Below are positions 56,248 to 64,000 of a stretch of 64,000 nt of DNA, one piece after another. The stretch covers positions 1 to 64,000 of the forward strand of contig JADFNV010000011.1 of the NCBI GenBank assembly GCA_022563195.1, read 5' to 3'. The first letter of the stretch is position 1. The number at the start of each line of letters is the position of its first letter. The notes under the pieces are model-generated. The model was not told the DNA's origin and made no database searches. It saw only the letters and a program-made list of their open reading frames with translations. This DNA is from Pseudomonadota bacterium. Its GTDB lineage: Bacteria > Pseudomonadota > Gammaproteobacteria > Steroidobacterales > Woeseiaceae. The translations under genes and the position numbers were made by a program.

Positions 56248-57618
56248 ATGAAACACGGTATTATTCCCGACATGAATGACGACTATTCGGACAGGAACCC
56301 CCAGCTCGGCACGCTGTATCCGGGTCACATCGAAGCCCTTAAGGCGCGTCACGACCACGCGCTCGAGAAATCGGATGCCAGCCACGCCGTCATTTTCTCA
56401 GGCAGCCCGAAGGACACATTCCTCGACGACATGTCCTACCCGTTTGTCGCGAACCCGCATTTTCTGAGTTGGGCACCGCTTGGCGGCCTGCCGCTCTCCT
56501 ATATCGTTTACACACCGAACGAGATGCCACGACTCATTTACTATCAACCTCACGACTATTGGCATGTCGTTCCCGGAGATCCCGGCGGCTACTGGGCACC
56601 TCATTTTGATGTTTGTGTCGTACATTCCCTGGACGATATTACAGCGCTACTGCCCAAGGATCGTGATAAATGCATTTTAATAGGTGAAATCGACGAACCA
56701 GCACACGCATTCGGTATTGAGCGTGTCAATCCAACCATGGCCATCAATATTCTGCATTATGCTCGCGGCGTCAAGACAGAGTACGAGCTCGAATGCATGC
56801 GGCTTGCATCACGCCGTGGCGCCCGCGGCCACATTGCGGCCGAGGCCACATTTCGCGACAGTGCGTCCGAGTTCGAGATTCACCGGGCCTATTGTCAGGC
56901 CGTAAGCCACGTCGACAACGAACTCCCGTACGGCAATATTGTGGCGCTCAACAGCCACGGTGCCGTCCTGCATTACACGGACCTTGACCGTGAACCGCCT
57001 GACGAGATGCGATCTTTTTTGATTGATGCCGGAGCCCGGGTGTGCGGTTACGCCTCTGACATTACGCGCACCTATTCTTTCGACGATGCACGATTTGCAG
57101 AACTGATAGAACGCATCGATGTGATGCAACTCGAGATCGTCGGGAAGTTACGTGCCGGTGTGGACTACCGCGAGCTGCATGTTGATACACATCGACTGCT
57201 CGGAAGTGTACTGGTCGATTCCGGCCTGGCGCACGGTGATGCAGACACTCTCCTCGAGACCGGGGTTACATCCGCATTCTTCCCACACGGTCTTGGCCAC
57301 TTGATCGGCGTGCAGGTACACGATGTTGGTGGGCATACGCAAAATGAGTCGGGCGCGATCGTTGATCCACCCAGTGGCCACCCGTTTCTTCGACTTACGC
57401 GTGTACTCGAAGAAAACATGACTTTGACAATCGAGCCCGGTCTTTACCTGATCGATATGCTGCTCGAAAAGCTTCGCGGCACACCCGCTGAAAGCCACAT
57501 CAACTGGGAGGGCGTTGATTGGCTCAGGCCGTTTGGTGGTATCCGTATCGAAGACGATGTTCGGGTAACGCTTGATGGTTGTGAAAACCTGACGCGTGAC
57601 GCGTTCGCAGCTATCTAA
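56248..57618 (+). CDS. pepQ: Xaa-Pro dipeptidase PepQ
   Basis: 456 residues (ATG at 56248, or ATG at 56272 giving 448). M24 metallopeptidase that cleaves dipeptides with C-terminal proline and can hydrolyse organophosphates. Metal ligands appear in RSFLIDAGARVCGYASDITR, FFPHGLGHLIGVQVHDVGG, LTIEPGLYLIDM and GGIRIEDDV. The N-terminal creatinase-like domain is PHFLSWAPLGGLPLSYIVYT. The length is the E. coli norm (443). It converges with the SDR gene with a 4-base overlap. Confidence 0.95.
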   Translation: MKHGIIPDMNDDYSDRNPQLGTLYPGHIEALKARHDHALEKSDASHAVIFSGSPKDTFLDDMSYPFVANPHFLSWAPLGGLPLSYIVYTPNEMPRLIYYQPHDYWHVVPGDPGGYWAPHFDVCVVHSLDDITALLPKDRDKCILIGEIDEPAHAFGIERVNPTMAINILHYARGVKTEYELECMRLASRRGARGHIAAEATFRDSASEFEIHRAYCQAVSHVDNELPYGNIVALNSHGAVLHYTDLDREPPDEMRSFLIDAGARVCGYASDITRTYSFDDARFAELIERIDVMQLEIVGKLRAGVDYRELHVDTHRLLGSVLVDSGLAHGDADTLLETGVTSAFFPHGLGHLIGVQVHDVGGHTQNESGAIVDPPSGHPFLRLTRVLEENMTLTIEPGLYLIDMLLEKLRGTPAESHINWEGVDWLRPFGGIRIEDDVRVTLDGCENLTRDAFAAI

Positions 57619-58442
57619 TTTTCCCGCTTCCTGGCCTCTGCTTTCAGCCGTCGCTTGACCCTGGCGCCTTTGCGCTCGAGAATCGGCCGCAGGGCACGCC
57701 CAAGCCATGGCATCAGGTAAATCAGCATCGTTAACACACCACTAATCGCCGGAAGCGACTTTTCGCGTTGATAATTCCCACAAAGATCGAGAACAGTCTG
57801 CGCGACCTCGTCCGCCGTGCTGATCGGCTGCGAGAATGTCAGGTCTGACACGTCATCGATATTGGACATGATAAAACCCGTGTCGATCGGGCCTGGCGAA
57901 ACTACGGCAATCTTGATACCGCTGTCTTGCAATTCCTCAGCCATGGAAAGTGTAAAAGAGCGCAATCCCGCTTTGCTGGCCGCGTACGCGGCGCTGTTGG
58001 GCACGGGTAAACGACCTGCGAGCGATCCAACGTTGATAATCGCCCCGCCTCCCGCTTCCCTCAAATAGGGTATCGCGATACGGCTCAGCATGATTGGCGC
58101 TTTAAGATTGACATCGATCATTTTGCCGAGGTCATTGGCGTCAACCGATTCAACGGACCCTCGCTTGTGGAATCCCGCATTGTTGACGAGTACATCCACA
58201 CGACCGAATTCGAAAATCGCCTTTTTGAAAAGACTGACGCAGGCATCCGCATCGGAGACATCCATGGCGAAGATCTCAACACGAGTCTTGTCACGCAGTT
58301 CTTCGGCGATCGCTTCGAGATTTCTTTTGCTTCGCGCAACGAGCATCAGGTTGGCGCCCGCAATGGCGAACATTCTCGCCACTGCAGCCCCGACACCTTC
58401 GGAACCACCCGTTACGATGACCGTCTTGTCGTTAAAAATCAT
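57615..58442 (-). CDS. Short-chain dehydrogenase/reductase
   Basis: 275 residues. NAD(P) binding motif TGGSEGVGAAVARMFA, NNAGF, the active-site tetrad with Ser in IINVGSLAGRLPVPNS and YxxxK in AAYAASKAGLRSFTLSMAEE. A basic/hydrophobic tail (LTMLIYLMPWLGRALRPILE) suggests membrane attachment, like 3-ketodihydrosphingosine reductase-type and other lipid-acting SDRs. The substrate is not known. Confidence 0.88.
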   Translation of the reverse strand: MIFNDKTVIVTGGSEGVGAAVARMFAIAGANLMLVARSKRNLEAIAEELRDKTRVEIFAMDVSDADACVSLFKKAIFEFGRVDVLVNNAGFHKRGSVESVDANDLGKMIDVNLKAPIMLSRIAIPYLREAGGGAIINVGSLAGRLPVPNSAAYAASKAGLRSFTLSMAEELQDSGIKIAVVSPGPIDTGFIMSNIDDVSDLTFSQPISTADEVAQTVLDLCGNYQREKSLPAISGVLTMLIYLMPWLGRALRPILERKGARVKRRLKAEARKREN

Positions 58443-58457
58443 TCGCGAATTCTATCA

Positions 58458-58563
58458 GGGCCTGTGCCTGGGGTGTTCTTAATCGGAAGTAAAGCGCAGC
58501 GCAGCGAGCTCCCGTCAGGCGGGATCGAGACATGACGCTGAAGAATACGCCAGGTACAGGCCC
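58458..58563. repeat. Palindromic repeat, family E copy 2
   Basis: gggcctgtgcctggggtgtt and, from the other side, gggcctgtacctggcgtatt form the ends of a 106-base unit whose middle contains gtaaagcgcagcgcagcgag, the reverse of the middle of 43808-43890. It starts 15 bases upstream of the SDR start codon. Confidence 0.65.
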
Positions 58564-58570
58564 AACAATC

Positions 58571-58948
58571 CTATAGGCCGAGGTAGCCCTTGATTTTTGC
58601 CCACAAAGAAAACTCCCACCCGTACACGTCGAGCCCCTCGGCACCGAGTGTTGCTACGGGCATGGTGGTATCGGCCTGAATGACTTCATTCGCCGCAACA
58701 TCTTCGGGTCGCAATTCGAGTTTGCCATGTTCGCTCTCACAGGGATCAGTCAGGCCATCGACGGCCAGGCTCAGATACGGCAGGACATTATCATCGACAA
58801 TGTCGTCAAGAAAAACAGCGTCAGGGTCGAAGCTTTCCTTCGACAGGATGACACAGTCATCATAGGCTTTGTCGTTGCTAATGGTGGCGCCCTCTGCAGT
58901 GAGTTGCCCTAGAATAGTCCGGTTAGTAAGGACAAAATGTGAGGAGAC
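58571..58948 (-). pseudogene. Open frame without start, possible gene remnant
   Basis: On the minus strand an open frame of 125 codons has good codon character and encodes a mixed acidic protein (AYDDCVILSKESFDPDAVFL, DIVDDNVLPYLSLAVDGLTD, LGAEGLDVYGWEFSLWAKIK). It has no ATG, GTG or TTG in its first 90 codons. The family is unknown. It resembles the C-terminal part of a larger protein and ends beside repeat E. Confidence 0.45.
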
Positions 58949-59068
58949 TCACAAGACCAGAAATTAGTATTTCCTTTTAAAGTCAAATACTTATAGTCCT
59001 GTTAGGCGATGGGTCGTCAGCGGTTCAACTTATGTAAAACGTCGGCGCACCTTAGTCCCGGCTCAGGC
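58949..59068. other. No gene seen
   Basis: AT-richer 120 bases (ttaaagtcaaatacttatag) between the remnant frame and the rplQ terminator. Could include a promoter, but none is clear. Confidence 0.4.
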
Positions 59069-59093
59069 ACAAAAAAGCCGGGCAATGCCCGGC
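59069..59093 (-). terminator. Rho-independent terminator of the ribosomal protein operon
   Basis: On the minus strand gccgggcattgcccggc forms a 7-base GC stem followed by tttttt. It lies 170 bases beyond rplQ, but the intervening space is occupied by repeat C copy 2 (59121-59265), so the terminator probably originally followed the gene closely. Confidence 0.85.
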
Positions 59094-59120
59094 CTCTTCA
59101 GTACTCGTCCAATGAAGACA

Positions 59121-59265
59121 AGCAGGTTGTCGAAAAATTCTCAGGCGAGTGCGAGTCAAGGCAAGAATCGGCGAAAAAGCGCAGTGTACACGCCAGTACA
59201 TGAGCATTTTGAGCCGATTCTTAACGCCGAATCGTGCCGCCTGAGGGTTTTTCAACAGGCTGCTA
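59121..59265 (-). mobile_element. MITE-like element, family C copy 2, between rplQ and its terminator
   Basis: 145 bases. The 59230-59265 end (cgtgccgcctgagggttttt then caacaggctgcta) is identical in type to the ends at 29177-29212 and 27744-27778; the other end agcaggttgtcgaaaaattc matches the other end of copy 1 with changes. It lacks the 55-base palindrome-rich block of copy 1. Its outer three bases are the rplQ stop codon. Confidence 0.8.
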
Positions 59266-59649
59266 GTTTTCGGTCGCGACTTCGGTCGCTAGTGCCTCTC
59301 CACTGAACATGACGATCGCCATCGGTGCCGCATCACCGGCACGCGGCCCCGTTTTGAGGATACGCAGGTATCCGCCCGGCCGATCCTTGAACCGCGGGCC
59401 GAGTTCCGAGAACAACTTGCCAACCACTTCTTTGTCACGCAGGCGATCGAACGCGAGCCGACGGTTCGCAACACTATCCTCTTTGGCAAGAGTAATAAGC
59501 GGTTCAACTACGCGACGCAATTCTTTGGCTTTGGCCAGCGTCGTTTTGATCGTTTCGTGCTTCAACATCGATGCTGCCATGTTACGAAACATGGCCTTGC
59601 GATGAGAGCTAGTACGACCCAGTCGACGACCGGATTTTCTATGGCGCAT
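59263..59649 (-). CDS. rplQ: 50S ribosomal protein L17
   Basis: 128 residues. [20 protein letters not shown] and [20 protein letters not shown] are the L17 signature, with [20 protein letters not shown] near the C-terminus. Last gene of the alpha operon. The final TAG is contributed by repeat C copy 2. Confidence 0.97.
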   Translation of the reverse strand: MRHRKSGRRLGRTSSHRKAMFRNMAASMLKHETIKTTLAKAKELRRVVEPLITLAKEDSVANRRLAFDRLRDKEVVGKLFSELGPRFKDRPGGYLRILKTGPRAGDAAPMAIVMFSGEALATEVATEN

Positions 59650-59671
59650 CTGATTATCCTAAATCGTATTT

Positions 59672-60679
59672 TTATGGCTGCAGCATGAGTTCATGCTCGG
59701 GACGCAAACTCGGCGGCGGCCAGTTCTCGAGCCGCATACCAAGGCCGAGGCCGTGTCCTTCGAGAACTTCCTTGATCTCGGTCAGTGACTTCTTACCGAG
59801 GTTTGGCGTCCGCAGAAGCTCAACTTCTGTTCGTTGAACAAGATCGCCGATATACATGATGTTCTCGGCCTTGAGGCAATTTGCCGAACGAACGGTGAGC
59901 TCAAGTTCGTCAACAGGCCGCAGCAGAATCGGATCCACCTGGCTCTCTGCTTGCGCACCGATGCCCTCTTCCTGGCCCTGCAAGTCGACGAAGACAGACA
60001 GCTGGTCCTTAAGAATACTGCCTGCGCGACGAATCGCCTCTTCAGGATCGATCGTTCCGTTCGTTTCGATATCGATGATCAGTTTGTCGAGATCGGTTCG
60101 TTGCTCAACACGTGCCGCTTCAACGCTGTATGTTACGCGTCGAATCGGGCTGAATGACGCATCAAGTTGCAGACACCCGATTGGCCCGGTTTGCTCCTCG
60201 AACAACGGACGCTGCGTTGCCGGTCGATAGCCGCGACCACGCTCAACCTTGAGAATAGTGTTTAGCTCGCCCGACTTCGTCAGAGTGGCAATCACGAGAT
60301 CAGGATTCATGATCTCAACATCGTGATCGAGCTGAATATCGGCACCAGTTACCTGACCTGGTCCCTTCTTCGAAATACGCAGCTCTGCGACATCGCGCGT
60401 GTGCATGCGAACGGCAATCTGCTTCAGATTCAAGAGAATTTCGACGACGTCTTCCTGCACGCCCTCGATGCTCGTGTATTCGTGAAGCACACCTTCGATC
60501 TCTGCCTCAGTAATGGCCGCACCCGGCATTGACGAGAGCAAAATGCGCCGCAATGCATTGCCCAGCGTGTGGCCGAATCCGCGTTCGAACGGTTCAATGA
60601 CCACTTTAGCCAACTGATCATTAATCGGCGTTACCTTGACAACGCGAGGCTTCAAAAATTCATGTACAGATTCCTGCAT
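59672..60679 (-). CDS. rpoA: DNA-directed RNA polymerase subunit alpha
   Basis: 335 residues. N-terminal assembly domain ([40 protein letters not shown]) and C-terminal DNA- and activator-binding domain with the paired helices [20 protein letters not shown] and [20 protein letters not shown]. Standard length for Gammaproteobacteria. A strong ggaggg ribosome binding site precedes the ATG. It would be the contact surface for the CRP encoded at 2250. Confidence 0.98.
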   Translation of the reverse strand: MQESVHEFLKPRVVKVTPINDQLAKVVIEPFERGFGHTLGNALRRILLSSMPGAAITEAEIEGVLHEYTSIEGVQEDVVEILLNLKQIAVRMHTRDVAELRISKKGPGQVTGADIQLDHDVEIMNPDLVIATLTKSGELNTILKVERGRGYRPATQRPLFEEQTGPIGCLQLDASFSPIRRVTYSVEAARVEQRTDLDKLIIDIETNGTIDPEEAIRRAGSILKDQLSVFVDLQGQEEGIGAQAESQVDPILLRPVDELELTVRSANCLKAENIMYIGDLVQRTEVELLRTPNLGKKSLTEIKEVLEGHGLGLGMRLENWPPPSLRPEHELMLQP

Positions 60680-60697
60680 GGGTAAATACCCTCCTGA

Positions 60698-61318
60698 CTA
60701 CTTAGAGTAAAGCTCAACGACGAGGTTTTCATTGATATCGGGAAGCACATCTGCCCGTTCCGGCAATGATTTCATTACCCCCGACATCTTTTTCGCGTCG
60801 ACCTCAACCCAGTCGGGCAGGCCGATCTGGCCAGCAATTTCCATCGCACTTTGAATGCGAAGTTGTTTACGAGCCCTTTCACGAATGCCGATAGAATCGC
60901 CTGCCGCAACCTGCGCAGACGGAATATTGACGACTTTGCCGTTCATCTCAATGCTCTTGTGGCTTACGAGCTGACGTGCTTCGGCGCGCGTTGCGGCGAA
61001 ACCCATACGATAGACAACATTGTCCAGACGACCTTCGAGAAGGCGCAACAGGTTCTCACCCGTTGACCCCTTCAACTGCGCAGCACGCTTGTAGTAATTG
61101 CGAAACTGACGTTCGAGTACGCCATACATGCGACGCAACTTTTGTTTTTCGCGAAGTTGCAGACCGTATTCCGAAATACGCGGGCGACGCTGTGGCGCGC
61201 CTCCTGGCGGCACGTCAAGTTTACACTTCGACTCAAGCGGCCTGATGCCACTTTTCAAAAACAGATCCGTGCCTTCGCGGCGGGACAGTTTGCACTTTGG
61301 TCCTAAATATCTTGCCAT
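60698..61318 (-). CDS. rpsD: 30S ribosomal protein S4
   Basis: 206 residues, standard. [40 protein letters not shown], then the S4 RNA-binding domain [21 protein letters not shown]4 is the translational repressor of this operon in E. coli; a matching mRNA pseudoknot near rpsM was not examined. N-terminal Cys residues of zinc-binding S4 are absent. Confidence 0.98.
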   Translation of the reverse strand: MARYLGPKCKLSRREGTDLFLKSGIRPLESKCKLDVPPGGAPQRRPRISEYGLQLREKQKLRRMYGVLERQFRNYYKRAAQLKGSTGENLLRLLEGRLDNVVYRMGFAATRAEARQLVSHKSIEMNGKVVNIPSAQVAAGDSIGIRERARKQLRIQSAMEIAGQIGLPDWVEVDAKKMSGVMKSLPERADVLPDINENLVVELYSK

Positions 61319-61330
61319 TTACTTTAGCCT

Positions 61331-61711
61331 CTAAACGCGACGCTTTTTGGGCGGGCGACAGCCATTGTGAGGAATCGGTGTAACGTCCTCGATGTTTTGA
61401 ATACGAAAACCCAGGGCGTTCAGGGCGCGCACCGCTGACTCGCGGCCCGGACCTGGTCCGCGAACTCGCACGTCCAGGTTCTTGACACCACAATCCAGCG
61501 CTAAACGGCCCGCCTTCTCGGACGCAATCTGCGCCGCAAACGGCGTTGATTTGCGAGACCCACGAAATCCGCAGCCACCCGCAGTTGCCCACGAGAGGGT
61601 ATTGCCCTGGCGATCCGTAATCGTAATGATCGTGTTGTTGAAGGAAGCATGAATATGCGCTATCGCATCCACGACATGCTTTTTAACCTTCTTTTTCTTA
61701 GCTTCAGCCAT
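61331..61711 (-). CDS. rpsK: 30S ribosomal protein S11
   Basis: 126 residues from [21 protein letters not shown]11 core [40 protein letters not shown] and C-terminal [17 protein letters not shown]. The start at 61711 matches the family; the frame runs further upstream. Confidence 0.98.
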   Translation of the reverse strand: MAEAKKKKVKKHVVDAIAHIHASFNNTIITITDRQGNTLSWATAGGCGFRGSRKSTPFAAQIASEKAGRLALDCGVKNLDVRVRGPGPGRESAVRALNALGFRIQNIEDVTPIPHNGCRPPKKRRV

Positions 61712-61790
61712 TCTGTTCTCTCTATTACCGCTATCGCCCGGTCCGATCGATACCACTAAACCATTCGGTTGGTCCAGCGTTCTCTTCGTA

Positions 61791-61806
61791 CGGCGGGCTC
61801 CTACGA
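61791..61806 (-). repeat. Partial family R repeat between rpsM and rpsK
   Basis: cggcgggctcctacga matches the unit at 21483-21571 and 63730-63757. The rpsM-rpsK gap is 108 bases, larger than the about 15-30 bases usual in this operon, and contains this fragment. Confidence 0.55.
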
Positions 61807-61819
61807 CACTTCGTCGTTC

Positions 61820-62176
61820 TTACCTTTTAATCGGTCGCCGCGGACCCTTACGAGTGCGCGCGTTAGTGCGAGTTCGCTGGCCACGCAAGGGCAATCCACG
61901 CCGGTGCCGAATCCCGCGGTAGGAACCTAAATCCATCAAGCGTTTGATATTCATGGATATTTCTCGCCGAAGGTCGCCCTCGACCGTAAATATCGCAACG
62001 GCCGTTCTGAGCTTCGCGACTTCCGGTTCCGCGAGATCTTTGACCGCTGTCTCCGGTGCGACACTCGCCGCCGCACAAATCTGTTGTGCGCGAGTTCGCC
62101 CGATGCCGAAGATCGCCGTCAAGGAAATCACGACATGTTTGGTCAATGGAATATTAATGCCTGCTATTCGTGCCAC
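61820..62176 (-). CDS. rpsM: 30S ribosomal protein S13
   Basis: 118 residues, GTG start preceded by aaggaa. [40 protein letters not shown] and [20 protein letters not shown] followed by KGPRRPIKR at the end are the S13 signatures. It follows rpmJ after 18 bases. Confidence 0.98.
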   Translation of the reverse strand: MARIAGINIPLTKHVVISLTAIFGIGRTRAQQICAAASVAPETAVKDLAEPEVAKLRTAVAIFTVEGDLRREISMNIKRLMDLGSYRGIRHRRGLPLRGQRTRTNARTRKGPRRPIKR

Positions 62177-62194
62177 TTAGGTGTTCCTTTTTGT

Positions 62195-62308
62195 TTAACC
62201 CTGGCGCTGCTTATGTCGCGCGTCGGTGCAGATCACTCGTACAACACCTTTGCGGCGAATGATTTTGCAATTTCTGCAGATTCTTTTTACTGATGCTCTT
62301 ACTTTCAT
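62195..62308 (-). CDS. rpmJ: 50S ribosomal protein L36
   Basis: 37 residues, [20 protein letters not shown] then [17 protein letters not shown]. The zinc ribbon ligands Cys-Cys-Cys-His ([12 protein letters not shown]) are all present, so this is the zinc-binding form that many bacteria replace with a Zur-repressed paralogue under zinc limitation. A ggagc ribosome binding site precedes the ATG. It occupies the normal place between secY and rpsM. Confidence 0.97.
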   Translation of the reverse strand: MKVRASVKRICRNCKIIRRKGVVRVICTDARHKQRQG

Positions 62309-62336
62309 GAGCTTGCTCCTGTATCCGCTGACAATA

Positions 62337-63698
62337 TCAGCGTACTTGTCCGCCACGGCCGTAATTGCGCAGGTTGGCTTTCTGCATCATGCCCTCATAC
62401 TGATGGCTCATCGCATGCGCTTGCATTTGCGACATGAAGTCCATCGTTACGACTACGAGAATCAACAAAGACGTGCCGCCGAAGCTAAATGGCATGGTCG
62501 GGTAGAACATACGCACAAGTTCCGGCAACAGACAGACACCTGCAATATATAGCGCGCCCCAGAATGTCAATCTCGTCAGTACCTTGTCTATGTAGTCGGC
62601 CGTGTGTGCGCCCGGGCGAATACCTGGTACAAACGCGCCTGACTTCTTCAGATTGTCCGCCGTGTCTTTCGAATTAAACATCAGCGCCGTATAGAAGAAG
62701 CAAAAGAAAATAATCAGTGCCGCATACATCAGCACATATATGGGTTGTCCGGGACCAAGGTTGGCGCCAATCGTCTGTAATAATCGTTGTAAAAAATTCG
62801 GCTCGGCCGCCTGGCCGAAAAATTGCGCGATTGTCGCCGGGAACATCAGGATACTCGATGCGAAAATCGGCGGAATTACGCCCGCCATATTGATCTTGAA
62901 TGGCAAATGCGTGCTCTGCGCCTGGTACATTTTACGGCCCTGTTGCCTGCGCGCGTAATTAACCGCAATACGCCGTTGTGCACGCTCCATATAAACGACG
63001 AATACGATCGCCGCGATCGCACCGAGAAGCATTAATATCGCGGTTACAGCTGACATCTCGCCGCTGCGCACGAGACCAGCCGTGCTGGCAACGGCGGCAG
63101 GAAGGCCCGCAACAATGCCCGCGAGAATGATCATCGAGATACCGTTGCCGATACCGCGTTCTGTGATCTGCTCACCAAGCCACATCAGGAATATCGTACC
63201 CGTAACCAAGGTGATACAGGCCGGGATCACAAACGATGGCCCCGGATTGACAACGATGCCCACCTGACCCTGCAGCCAGGATGCCGCAGCGATCGACTGG
63301 AAGCTTGCCAGGAAAACCGTGCCATAGCGCGTGTACTTGACGATCTGGCGGCGGCCCTGCTCACCTTCTTTTCTGAGCTGCTGCAATGTAGGCACGATAT
63401 GGCTCGCCATCTGCATAATAATCGACGACGAAATGTACGGCATGATCCCCATTGCGAAAATGCCGAAGCGTGACAATGCACCACCCGAGAACAAGTTGAC
63501 CATGCCCAGCAGACCGCCAGCCTGCTGCTCAAAAAACGCAGCCAGCGCGACAGGGTCCACGCCCGGTACCGGAATGTAGGTACCTGCACGGAATACGATC
63601 AACGCACCAATCAGAAACAGGAAGCGAACCTTGAGTTCGCCCAGTTTGCTCGCTGATTTCGCGATATCTGCCGGATTTTGTTGAGGCGTTTTTGCCAC
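62337..63698 (-). CDS. secY: Protein translocase subunit SecY
   Basis: 453 residues, GTG start. Ten membrane segments. Motifs: [20 protein letters not shown], the plug region, [40 protein letters not shown], and [21 protein letters not shown]-terminus [19 protein letters not shown]. Channel of the Sec translocon. Length is slightly longer than E. coli (443). Confidence 0.98.
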   Translation of the reverse strand: MAKTPQQNPADIAKSASKLGELKVRFLFLIGALIVFRAGTYIPVPGVDPVALAAFFEQQAGGLLGMVNLFSGGALSRFGIFAMGIMPYISSSIIMQMASHIVPTLQQLRKEGEQGRRQIVKYTRYGTVFLASFQSIAAASWLQGQVGIVVNPGPSFVIPACITLVTGTIFLMWLGEQITERGIGNGISMIILAGIVAGLPAAVASTAGLVRSGEMSAVTAILMLLGAIAAIVFVVYMERAQRRIAVNYARRQQGRKMYQAQSTHLPFKINMAGVIPPIFASSILMFPATIAQFFGQAAEPNFLQRLLQTIGANLGPGQPIYVLMYAALIIFFCFFYTALMFNSKDTADNLKKSGAFVPGIRPGAHTADYIDKVLTRLTFWGALYIAGVCLLPELVRMFYPTMPFSFGGTSLLILVVVTMDFMSQMQAHAMSHQYEGMMQKANLRNYGRGGQVR

Positions 63699-63729
63699 GT
63701 TAATTCCTACGCTTTTCCTGTCTCTGCAA

Positions 63730-63757
63730 TCGCCCGCATAGCGGGCTCCTACGATGG
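63730..63757 (-). repeat. Family R repeat between rplO and secY
   Basis: atcgcccgcatagcgggctc then ctacgatg; one palindromic head and one unit, the most compact form of the family. The rplO-secY gap is 71 bases, wider than in E. coli. Confidence 0.65.
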
Positions 63758-63769
63758 TTTCCTAATTCT

Positions 63770-64000
63770 TTATTCGATGCTGCCGCCAGCCTTCTGTATG
63801 GCTTCGCGTGCACCTTTCGTTACAGCGATGCCCTTGAGCTTCACTGCCTTGTCAATTTCGCCCGACTTGATGACCTTGACCTTGGAGACGAAGGCCGGCA
63901 CGAGGTTAGCTGCCTTCAGTACATCCATATCTATGACATCCGCGGTCGGAATCGCGAGTTCATGCAAACGCAATTCTGCCGTCAGGCGAGCTTTACGCGA
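63770..64000 (-). CDS. rplO: 50S ribosomal protein L15 (C-terminal part, start outside window)
   Basis: At least 76 residues are visible, ending [17 protein letters not shown], preceded by [20 protein letters not shown] and [20 protein letters not shown]. This is the C-terminal half of L15 (usual length about 145). Position before secY in the spc operon confirms the call. Confidence 0.95.
   Translation of the reverse strand, partial: SRKARLTAELRLHELAIPTADVIDMDVLKAANLVPAFVSKVKVIKSGEIDKAVKLKGIAVTKGAREAIQKAGGSIE

Overview
The window looks like a chromosomal segment of a gammaproteobacterium. The evidence is gene order: the end of the spc/alpha ribosomal block (rplO-secY-rpmJ-rpsM-rpsK-rpsD-rpoA-rplQ), miaB-ybeZ-ybeY-corC-lnt-leuS-lptE, holA-nadD-rsfS-rlmH, and maf-rng-yhdP-nitrilase-tldD. 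A Vfr/CRP-type regulator, DjlA, YhdP, Lnt and LptE point the same way. Ubiquinone is made with a Coq7-type hydroxylase. No 16S rRNA gene is present, so the genus is not identified; a free-living, possibly marine, Woeseia- or Chromatiales-like lineage is an inference.

Layout: 0-1.4 kb holds a truncated permease fused against a DUF481 outer-membrane gene. 1.5-14.5 kb is housekeeping: coq7, crp, rpe, djlA, purC, yihY, pmbA/darP, purE-purK, an ExeA-type ATPase with an FHA domain, tldD and a nitrilase-like amidase. 14.5-23.5 kb is the minus-strand run yhdP-rng-maf-rlmH-rsfS-nadD-holA. 23.5-28.5 kb interrupts the usual lptE-holA adjacency with a likely Zur-controlled merC, a membrane protein of unknown function, yidD, sufE, cysS, hisI and another membrane protein. 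28.5-37.1 kb is lptE-leuS-lnt-corC-ybeY-ybeZ-miaB. 37.2-47.4 kb has a fused ATP sulfurylase/APS kinase, ssb, an MFS exporter, uvrA, a lipase-cyclophilin fusion, slyX and uup. 47.4-53.4 kb is an accessory stretch (upp, DUF3291, three secreted or small proteins, a MarR-like regulator with a palindromic operator candidate, a decayed membrane gene, and two inverted mobile-element-like repeats). 53.4-58.6 kb has trpS, ggt, pepQ and an SDR. 59.2-64 kb is the ribosomal-protein/RNA polymerase alpha block.

The most unusual aspect is the density of short interspersed palindromic or terminal-inverted-repeat elements (at least six families), many lying exactly at gene ends. Several have been absorbed into genes. 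One supplies the start codon and signal-peptide n-region of LptE and the stop codon of leuS. Others give the stop codons of rplQ, trpS and a membrane-protein gene, the last residues of YbeY, and perhaps the ribosome binding site of crp. Other items of interest are a Zur box in front of merC, a secreted alpha/beta-hydrolase fused to a cyclophilin, and a pair of about 227-bp inverted-repeat elements with opposite cores flanking an esterase/CigR-like gene pair. No tRNA, rRNA, CRISPR array or complete insertion sequence was seen.
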